From: Streptomyces antibioticus
GTDB taxonomy: Bacteria; Actinomycetota; Actinomycetes; Streptomycetales; Streptomycetaceae
NCBI RefSeq assembly: GCF_001514065.1
Contig: NZ_KQ948422.1
Location: forward strand, 806,001-870,000
Direction of reading: 5' to 3'
Length of the DNA: 64,000 nucleotides
The notes under the pieces are model-generated. The model saw only the letters and a program-made list of their open reading frames with translations, made no database searches and was not told the DNA's origin. How positions within the stretch are numbered: the stretch's first letter is position 1; every line of letters starts with the position of its first letter. The position numbers and the translations under genes are program-made. Below are positions 1 to 9,900 of the stretch, piece after piece.

Positions 1-178
1 CAGGGTGAGCACCAGCTCATCGGCCTCACCGTTCGCCCCGCAGGCCTCCGAGGCGCGCCGCGGCGGCCGGGTGACGGAGAGCGGCGGCGAGGAACGGGCC
101 AGCTGGCTCGCCGACGAGGACGACGAGGACGTGTGGGGCGCCGAGGAAGGCGGGGCTCCCTCCGTGATCGGCCGATGA
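1..178 (+). CDS. C-terminal fragment of a T7SS-locus protein (5' end outside window)
   Basis: An open frame enters at base 2 and stops at TGA 176-178, overlapping the ATG of the next gene (ATGA). The visible 58 residues are Ser/Ala/Gly-rich, then acidic, with the segment SWLADEDDEDVWG near the end. Acidic SWL...DVWG tails are typical, from memory, of proteins encoded just upstream of YbaB and WXG100 genes in Streptomyces type VII secretion loci. No catalytic domain is visible, so only the association with the downstream unit can be inferred. Confidence 0.6.
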   Translation, partial: RVSTSSSASPFAPQASEARRGGRVTESGGEERASWLADEDDEDVWGAEEGGAPSVIGR

Positions 179-648
179 GCGGGGCCTCGTACGAGAAGCG
201 GCTCGCCGAGGCGATGGCCGAACTGGACGCCACCCGCGAGGCGGTGGCCCGTGCGGAGGCGGAGCTCGCCGAGGCGTCGGTGCGGGTGCGTTCGAAGGAC
301 CGCAGTGTCGAGGTCACCGTGGGCCCGCAGGGTGAGCTGACCGGGCTGCGGTTCCTGGAGGACCGCTACCGGAGCATGTCGGCCGGGCAGTTGGCGGCGA
401 GTGTGCTGGAGGCGGCGGCCGAGGCGCGCGGGGTGATGGCCCGGCAGGTGATGGCGGCGTTCGAGCCGTTGACCCGGCCGAGCACGGCCGTGCCCGAACT
501 GACCGGGGTCGACGTCGACTGGACGAAGATCTTCGGCTCCGCCGTGCTGGAGGACGCCCCCGCCGCGCGGCGCGCCTCGCGGCACCGGCTGCGGGACGAG
601 ATCAGCGAGGACCCCGACGACTCCGAGGAGGAGCACCACCATGGCTGA
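175..648 (+). CDS. YbaB/EbfC-family nucleoid-associated protein
   Basis: 157 residues. The start at 175 overlaps the upstream stop by ATGA, preferred over the in-frame GTG at 133, which lies inside the upstream gene. An alpha-helical N-terminus (about residues 1-40) is followed by a beta segment with VEVTVGPQGELTGLRF, the core signature of the YbaB/EbfC fold, then a long helix. The family forms DNA-binding dimers. Paralogues sit beside WXG100 genes in actinobacterial T7SS loci, where their role is unclear. The tail is acidic and His-rich (EEEHHHG). It overlaps the next gene by 8 bp, suggesting translational coupling. Confidence 0.85.
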   Translation: MSGASYEKRLAEAMAELDATREAVARAEAELAEASVRVRSKDRSVEVTVGPQGELTGLRFLEDRYRSMSAGQLAASVLEAAAEARGVMARQVMAAFEPLTRPSTAVPELTGVDVDWTKIFGSAVLEDAPAARRASRHRLRDEISEDPDDSEEEHHHG

Positions 649-985
649 CGGCAACGCCTACTTCGCCAACCCCGGGCGGATCCAGTCCGGGGTCCGGCAG
701 ATCGACGAGATCAGCTCGCTGGCCCGGCAGATGGTCCGCGAGTTCGTCGCCGACGTGAACCTCACCCGCGACTGGCCGGGCACCGACGACGAGTTCGCGC
801 GCGAGGTCCAGCCGCAGGAGAAGAGCGAGCGTACGACGGTCACGGACACGGGGCAGTCCGTCGCCGACGCCGTCGTGGCCGTCGCCGACGGCACCCACAC
901 CAACCTCAAGAACATCACCGGCACGCAGAACGGCGTCCTGGACGCGATCCACGACTCCGCCGTGAACGGCCCCGGAAGGCACTGA
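641..985 (+). CDS. WXG100-like (EsxA/EsxB-type) small protein
   Basis: 114 residues, predicted mostly helical. A WPG turn at residues 45-47 (LTRDWPGTDDEF) fits the W-x-G hairpin of WXG100 proteins, which are secreted or act as partners of larger T7SS substrates. I do not see a clear C-terminal YxxxD/E secretion signal, so it may pair with the giant neighbour that starts 7 bp downstream rather than export alone. It overlaps the YbaB gene by 8 bp. It is slightly longer than a canonical 100-residue member. Confidence 0.75.
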   Translation: MADGNAYFANPGRIQSGVRQIDEISSLARQMVREFVADVNLTRDWPGTDDEFAREVQPQEKSERTTVTDTGQSVADAVVAVADGTHTNLKNITGTQNGVLDAIHDSAVNGPGRH

Positions 986-992
986 CCCCGCC

Positions 993-3900
993 ATGGCCAT
1001 CCACGTCTCGCCCGAAGTCAACAACCTGCTGCTCCTGCTCATCGGTGAGCGGATGCTCCAGGCGGACGAGGACAAGGCCTATCAGAGCCATGAGCCGTAC
1101 GCCCGCCTCGGCCGGCAGCTCCACAGGCTGTCCGACCTGATCGAGGCCTCCGTGGTGGAGGTCGGCCGCTCGCTGCCGCCCGCCGTCGCCACCCGGTACG
1201 TCCGGGCGATGAACCTCTTCGTCGACGACCGGGGCCGCAACGCGCTCAAGGACTTCGCCGCCGAACTCGACGTGGTCGCCCAGAGCCGTGTCGAGACGTC
1301 CATGAACATCATGGAGGCGAAGTGGCAGATCATCGCCGAGATCGTCCGGCTGCTCATCGAGCTGGCCGTGATTCTGGTGATGTCCGTCTTCAGCGGTGGC
1401 AGCGCGGCGGGGAAGGCGGCCGTGGCCCGCGCACAGAGCCGGGTCACCCTCCTCACCATCCTCGACAACCTGATGCGGCGCACGCATCTGATGCCGAGCC
1501 TGAGCGAGGCCTTCGACGAGGCGTTCACCACGTTCGCCGTGCGGTTGTCGCTGATCGCGTTCGGTCCGGACGGGCGGCGGCCGCACGGCTTCGACTGGGA
1601 GCAGATCCTCCAGGACGCCGTGTTCGGCGGCATCACGGGAATGTTCCACGGGGTGTTCGAAGGGGTCGTCGACAAGTTCAAGAAGTTCTTCCGCAAGGAC
1701 CACTTCGACGACACCCTGGTCAAGAACCTCCACGACGACGTGCTGTCGAAGACCGACCGGAACCTGTCGTCCGGGCACAACAACCGGGACATCGGCGGCG
1801 ATCGGGACACGGGTGGCACCCATGGTGTCGGCAACGACCGGAACCTCAAGGACGAGTTCGGCGACGGCGTGGGGGACGCCGTCCTGGAGGGCGCGGCGGA
1901 GACCGGCGGCGAGTTCGTCACCGTGGGCCTGTTCACGGGGACCTGGGCACTCAGCGGGGACACCTTCCTGACCGCGGCGGGCAGTGCGCTGTTCATGGGC
2001 GCGGTGTTCACCGGGGTGGCGAAGTTCGGGTCGCAGTTCAACGTCCAGATGGACGCGGTCAATGAGGTGCGGACCTCGGGGGCGGCGACCGGGAACAGCG
2101 CCTCCAAGGCAACCGGGGAGACGCAGGCCTCCGACGGGTCCGGGAGGCCGGCGACCGGCAGGAGCGGTACCGCCGGGACCGGCCAGGACGCCGACGGGAC
2201 CAGGACCACGCCGGCCGGCCGCGGCGGGCAGACCGACGACACCCGAAAACACGAGGAGACGCCGGTCCACGACCCTCTCCACGAGGGCGGCGACAGCGAC
2301 ACCGAGGACGGGCAGGCCGGGATGGCGCCGACGACGCTGTCGTCCACGGCACCTTCGCAGAACACGCCGGCCTCTGCCGGGACCACGGGCACATCCACCG
2401 GCTCCTCGGATACGCCCGCCCGTACCCCGACGACCAGCCGCCGCGACGGCGCCCACGACACCTCCGCCACCGATCCATCCGCCCCGTCTCCCCGTCGTAC
2501 CGTCTCCGCCGCTCCTGTGCCCGACATCCCGGCCCGGAACGAGCCCGGCACCACCACCTCGTCCACCGAGCCGCCTGCCGCGCCGACACCGATCACGACG
2601 ACGTCCACCACCTCGACCCCGGCGACCGCTTCGCTCTCGGCCGCGCCCGCACACGCCCCCGCACCGAGCGGCTCCACAACGGTGAGCCCGTCCTCGGTCG
2701 CCGCCCAACCCCGTCCCCTCGCCCGGACCATCCCCTTCCAGGACGACGAGCTCCAGGTCCTCGAAGTCGACGGAGACGGCGACTGCTTCTTCACGTCACT
2801 CCTCGCCGGTCTGCACCACCAAGGCCATGGCTCGGAGCTGGTCGCACTCGACGTCCCCCAGCTTCGGCAGCGCGCGGCGGAGGCGTACAAGGGTTCCGCG
2901 GCATACGAGGAGGCGAACACGCGTGACGTGCTGGACGTCCTGCTGCAGGACCTCGACCCGGCCGACCTGACGGCCCTCACCGGCGGTGCACGGCCGCAGC
3001 TCTCCGCCGAGCAGCAGAAGGACATCGAGAACCAGCTGCACAAGAAGCTCTACGGCGACGAACTCCGCCGCCTCGTCACCTCCGAGGCCGACCTCGCCGT
3101 CCTCACGGATCTGCCCGACACCGCGGTCCGTGCTCTGCAGCCCGGCTACCAGCCCGTGCTCGGCAAGGCCCAGCGGGCAGAGCGCGAGGAACTCTCCAAC
3201 GGGGTCCGCGCCCGGATGATGCGCGACCAGATCAGGCAGACCCTCACCGGGGACGACACCCAGCGGGCGGAGGAGCTGTGGTCCCGGCTGGTGCAGCGGC
3301 GGTATCCGGGCTGGGCGGAGACAAGCCCCGGTCTCGCAGACTTCCTGAACACCGAGCTCGGTGACCTGGTCACGGACTCCATCCGCGACCACACCATGTG
3401 GACGACACCGTTCTTCGACCTGGCCCCGTCCGGGATCGCCCAGGCGCTCGGCCTGAACATCACCGTGGTGCAGCAGAACGAGCACGGCACCTGGGACCTG
3501 CCTCTCAACCCCGGTGCGGGCAGGGCCCTTTACGTCCACTACAACGGCGTCAACCACTACTCGGCGATCCGGAACACTCCCGTTCCACGGCCGGCCGGGA
3601 CCTTCGTGGCGCCGATGACCACCAGCAGCGCCGACACGCCCACCGGCGCCGGCAATACCACCCGGCCCGCCACCTCCAGCCGCGTCAACGAACTCATCGA
3701 CGTCCTCCGCGGCACACCCGTCGACCAGCGCGTCCTGGACAGCCTCCACCGGCTGAGCCCCGGGACAGTCGACGCCCTGCTCGGGTCAGCGCGCCGGCAG
3801 CCTCCTCCCGCCGCCGGCACTGGCAAGGGCAAGGCTCCGGACAAGAACAAGAAAGACAAGGGGAAGAAGGAGAGCAAGGCCGACAAAGCGGCCCGCCTGG

Positions 3901-6900
3901 CCGGGCACAAGCCCGACGCCGCTCTCAAGAAGGTCCTGCACCACCCGGGCTACGCCACCGGCGACCAGTTCGGCATCGCCGCCTATCTGCTGGCAGACGA
4001 GAACGTGCATGTCGTCGTGGTCCAGGACCCCGACGCAAAGAACGACCGCAGCGCCGACATCGAGTCGTTCTACCGCGCCAACGGCATCCCCGAAGGCCGT
4101 ATCCACAAGGTGACCGTCACCGCGGACACCGACGGCGACACCCTTGTCATGGCGGTCTTCGACAAGGTCAACGGCTTGGAAGGCAAGTCGTCGTCCATGT
4201 CGAAGAACCAGCTCAAGAACCTGGTCGTCCCGGTGGGCGCGGCGACCACCTGGCTCGGCGAGAACTTCAGCGGGACGACGCGGGACAAGGTCCGCGCCGC
4301 CTGGCACCTGGACGACCGGGGCTTCCCGCAGCAGGACCGGGACAACGTCGCCGAGTGGCTGGCGAAGAAGCACATCACCGTCGAACCGGGCCGCGAGGTC
4401 ATCGTCCTGTGGTCCCGCTTCAGCGGCAAACGCGGCGACGTCCACGTCGAGCACGACACCAGCTACACCGGCATGGACCAGCTCCTCACCGCGATCCACG
4501 CCCGCACCAAGAACAACCCGCCGGGCCCGCTCGTCATCATCGCCGGCGACGCCAAGGTCAACCCCAAGAGCCGCCCCCACTACCCGGAGATCACACAGAA
4601 GCACTGGGAGAACGGACTCACCGTCCACGACCTCACCGACTTCTGGGACGACAAGGACGGCACGGCAGCCTGGGGCGGCGACACCCGCCTCGGCCAGATG
4701 CGCCTGTACGAATACCTCAACCGGCAGAGCGGGAACTCCCTCAAACACCTCGGCTTCCGCAGCGGCAACCTCGAAGCCATGGCCCTCGCCGGCCACCAGG
4801 TCAAATACCTGGAGGAAAAGGGCAGCTTCGGCGGCGAGCGCATGCAGAAATGGCACGAGGGCACGTCCAAGGCACCTCTCACCATCGGCTACGAACGCAT
4901 CGTCATCGAGCGCCCGCCCACCCGCTCCGGCCAGATCGCCCTTGAGGCACGCGGCACATGGGAGAAGAAGGACGAGGAGTACCGCAAGCTCGACTCCCTC
5001 ACGGCCGAACAGAAGAAGGAACTCACCAACCTCGCCCAGGCCTTCAAGCACCCCGCCTGGGTCCCCGGCAAGAACAACAACCCCGGCGCCGACAAGCCCT
5101 TCAAGAGCCCGTCCGCCAAGGGCTTCCTGCCCGCGGACGTCGACAAGATCGCCCATGCCCTCTTCGGCACCGCCCCCGCGCGCCCCACCATCCTGGTCAC
5201 CCTCCCACCCACCCCGCAGGGACGCGTCCGGACGCTCGACGGGGAATCACTGGCCGACACCGACATCCGCAACTACGGACTGGCTCAGGGCCTCGCCTCC
5301 TTCACCGACGCCGACTGGCGCGACCGGGCGGCCCGCTACGACACGGTGACCTCCACCACCGAGTACTCCGACTACCGCCCGAACGACCGGGTGTTGATCG
5401 GCGCGCCCAAGGACGTGCCCTGGCGGGGCCAGAACGTGTCGTTCTTCGCCGGGCACGGGAAGGCGACCCGGGTCGATCTCGCCCTCGGGGCGCCTCGCAC
5501 GGTCGCCGTCCCCAAGAAGACGCGTCCCGTCGAGGGGACGAAGGAAACGCCCTCGGCAGAGAAGACGCCTCCTGCCGAGGGAACGAAGGACACGCCCTCG
5601 GCTGAGGAGAAGCCTCCCGAAGTCACCTACGTCACGTACGACACGGTCTCGGTCACCGGCCCGGAGCTGGGCAGGTATCTGATCCGCTGGGGCGGGCTCG
5701 GTCCCGACGGACAGCCGATCGTCCTCTACTCCTGCCACACCGGCGCCCGGCCCGCCCACGGCGGCCTGCCGGTCGCCCAGCACGTCGCCAACACGACCGG
5801 CCGTCCGGTCTTCGCGCCCAGGACCAAGGCCGGCACCGCCCTCGACAGTACGGGCCGGGTCCGCCCGACCCTCGACGTCGAGTCGGACGACGGTAAGGGC
5901 GGGGTCGTCGCGAGTGAGTGGCTCCTCTTCCTCCCCGAGCCGTCCGGCGACGCCCTGGCAGATCTGGCCGCCCACGCCGGGCTGCATCAGGGCGCCGAAG
6001 CCCTGGACCCATGGACGGCCAACCGCACCCTCCAGTTCGTCCGCACCCTGCGAGGCACCACCGGCATCGACACGGGTGCCGATCCCGAACTGCTGCGCGG
6101 GCTGGGCGCCCTGGAGGCGCTGCGCTGGAACGGTACGACGGATGCCTACACCGACGGCCGGATGACCCCGGACCTGCTGACCAGCATCACCCGCGAGAAC
6201 TTCGGACTTCCCGGCACGGTGACCCCGACTCCGGACCAGTATCGCGCCGTCCTGACCGCCGCTCGCACGGCGGCTCCGGACACGGCGCCCGGCGCCCTCA
6301 CCGTCCAGCCCGTCCCGGCAGGCACCGGGCCCCAGTCGACGCCCGCCGTGGACACGGCCCGAGTCCGGGCTCCCCTGTCGGAGTCGGGCAAGGGCAAGGG
6401 CAAGGAAAAGAAGACGGACAAGGTCAAGGAGAGCAAGGAGGAGAAGGCGGCCCGGCTCGCCAAGAAGACGCCCGCCACCAACCTGAAGAAGGTCCTGATG
6501 CACCCGGGCTACGCGACCGGCGACCAGTTCGGTATCGCCACCTATCTCCTCGGCGACGAGAACGTGCATGTCGTCGTGGTCAGGGACCCCGGGAACCCAC
6601 GCGACCGCAGCGACGACATCGTCGCGTTCTACCGTTCCAACGGCATCGGCGAGGACCGTATCCACGAGCGGACCACCGGCGAGGGCGAGGGCCAGGACGC
6701 CGACAGTCTCGCCCGGGGCGTCTTCGACTCCATCAACAGCGCGGCCCTGGCCGACACGTCGCCGCCCACAGGGAAGCAACTCAGGGACCTCGTGGTCCCG
6801 GTGGGCGCGGCGACCACCTGGCTCGGCGCGAACTTCAGCACGGAACAGCGGGAGAAGGCCCGCCGGGCCTGGCAGTTGGACGACACCGCATTCCCGGAGG

Positions 6901-9900
6901 AGGACCAGGACAGGGTCGCCGACTGGCTCGCGGCGAGGAACATCACCGTCGATCCGGGCCGCCAGGTCATCGTCCTGTGGTCCCGCTTCAGCGGCAAACG
7001 CGGCGACGTCCACGTCGAGCACGACACCAGCTACAAGGGCATGGACCAGCTCCTCACCGCCATCCACGCCCGCACCAAGGACAATCCGCCGGGCCCGCTC
7101 GTCGTCATCGCCGGCGACGCCAAGGTCAACCCCAAGAGCCGCCCTCACTACCCCGAGATGGCCAAGAAGCATCGCAGGAGCGGACTGTCCGTCCACGATC
7201 TCACCGACTTCTGGGACGACAGGGAGGGCACGGCGGCCTGGGGCGGCGACACCCGCACCGGGCAGATGCGCCTGTACGAATACCTCCACCGGCAGAGCGG
7301 GAACTCCCTCAAGCACCTCGGTTTTCGCAGCGGCAACCTCGAAGCCATGGCCCTCGCCGGGCACAAGGTCAACTACCTCGAAGAAGAAGGCAGCGTCGGC
7401 GGCGAGCGCATGCAGAAATGGCACGAGGGCACGTCCAAGGCGCCCCTGACCATCGGCTACAAACGCATCGTCATCAACCGGCCGCCCACCCTCTCCGGAC
7501 AGATCGCCCTCGAAGCACTGGACACGTGGCAGAAGACGGAGGCGGAGTACCGCAGGCTCAAGATCACGCCCGAACAGAAGGACGAACTCACCAACCTCGC
7601 CCAAGCCTTCAAGCACCCCGCCTGGGTCCCCGGCAAGAACAACACACGCGGCGCCAAGAAGCCCTGGAGGGACCCGTCCACCAGGGGCTTCACCCCCGAG
7701 GACATCGACAAGATCGCCCATGAGCTCCTGGGCACCGCCGAGTCCCCCGACCCACGCCGGCAGAGCACAGGGAACTGGCCCCACCCGATGTTCACCAGCG
7801 GCGACCGGCCCTTCAGGCAGGTGTCGGTCGCCGGTGACGGCGACTGCTACTTCCGGTCGCTCCTGGAAGGCGCACGCCTCCAGGCCCCGGACGGCGCCCC
7901 GGTCGGCGAGAGCGTCGAGGACCTGCGGCACAGGGCGGCGGACAGGTTCATGGATTCCGACGCGCACGCCCTTCTCAACCGGACTGACGCGCTGGAGGAG
8001 TTGCTCCAGGACATCCCCGACCGGAACATGCGGGACGAAGTCAGGACTGCGCTGAACCAAGGCGGCCCGGAGGCGGAGGCGGCCTGGCGCGCGTGGCTGC
8101 GGGACACCTATCCGACGTGGGCCCGGAGCGGGCCGCCGCTGTCCGCCGTACGCGGGCGCCCGCTCGGCGATCTGGTGGCGGAGTCCATCCGGAAAGTCGC
8201 CCTGTGGAACACGCCGTTCTTCGACCACGCCCCGGAAGTCGTCGCGCAGGCACTGGGACTGCGCGTCGTGGTCGTCAACGCCGACGGCACCCCGGACTAC
8301 GTCCTCAACCCGGACGCCGACCGGACCGTCCACGTCTTCTACAACGGCCACAACCACTACTCCGCGCTCGCCCCGACGGAGCCCGCGGCCGGCCACCCCG
8401 CCCTCGTCTCCGCCACCGAGCACTTCACCGGCGCAGAAGGGGAGTTGGACTCCCGTCGCCCACCCCGCCTGGACCGAGCGCTGCTTCCCCCTCCGCCGCC
8501 CGAGGACGAGGTGACCTTCGGCGACAGCCCGGTCGTCCTGCGCGGCACCGACGAGGTCGTGCGCGAGATCACCGACCGTGCGGACCTGCCGGCCGGCACC
8601 CGGGCCGCACTGGACCTCGCCCTGCGTGCCACACCCCAGGCGTTCCAGGGCAGGGGCTGGGTCTCGCCGCAATTCGTCGACTCCCGCAACCGTCTCCGGG
8701 CCGTGCGGGTGACGATCCGGCCGCACGGTGCGTGGGCACGGTTCGCCGACAACGCGCCGCGGGACCGGAGTCGTGGACCGGCCGGCTCTGCTGTGTACGT
8801 GAACGACGTGCAGTACGACGTGTCCTTCGAGGGTGAGCCGGTCGGCCTCGGCCCGGCCGGACTGCCGCTGCCTTTCACGGTCCGTGAGAGCCACTTCACC
8901 TTCGGCGTACGCAACGGCCTTGCCCTGCGCCCGTCCGACACCGAGGCCGGGCCGGACGCCCGCCGCGGGGAGCCGACCGGCACGCTCACCACCGGCCCTG
9001 GCTCCACCTGCTGGCATCACCATCCCGGTCCCGGCACCCTCACCGGCCCGGACGGCACGGTGTACGACCTGGTGGAGCCCGCGGAGGACGGCAACAACTT
9101 CTGGAACGCGCTGGCGCTCTCCGGCGACGAGGCCGAAGAGCGCCCGCTGCCCCTGGGTTCGGTGCTGGACCGCAGGGCTCCGTTCACCGCGACCGAACTG
9201 GCGGACGCCGGAGAGAGCCTCGGCCACGACGGACGGCCCGTCGTCCGGTTCCGCGCCTCGGCCGGTCGCATCCCGGACGACGTGTCCCTCACCCTGACCC
9301 AGGAACGCGAGTTGATCCTCACCCAACTGCGGGCGGCCCGGCGCTGGAATCCCGCGACGACCAGGACCGCCGCCCGGATAGCGGCCGACGCGACCGGGAC
9401 GACCGTCACGATCGTCGCCGAGGACGGATCGAGCCGCTCCTACGCGCCCCTCGCCGGCGCCCCCGCCGGGCGTGCGGTGATCCTCTACCAGCGCGGCGGG
9501 GAGTTCCTGCCGGCCCACCCACGCCCCCCGGCCGGACTCAGCCCGGCCGACCCGGCGTTCCAGGGGCTGGAGGTCACCTCGGCCGACGTGCGGGATCTGG
9601 CCGTGGGTGCGAGCGCCGCCGCGACCTGGAGCCTCATGCCGACCGCCCGGCTCACGGTCGCGGAGCTGGGGCTCGGCGAGGGGGACCTGGCGAAGCTCTG
9701 GCAGACACACGGCCACCGGATCGGCCCGGGTGTCTCCCCGCAGGCCGCCCGGCAGCGGTACGGCATGCCGGAGGAGAACTTCGGCAAGTTCCGTGCCATC
9801 GCGCGCGAGCGGGGGCTGGTGATCGACGTACGCCCCACCCACCCGACCACCGCGAACTGGCTGGACGAGGGGAAGCTGCCCAGGCCGAGGGAGATCCAGG

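Noticed and set aside
915-3043. Long minus-strand open frames near the start of the giant gene
   Set aside because: Low-complexity Gly/Arg and Ser/Ala text typical of antisense reading in high-GC DNA.
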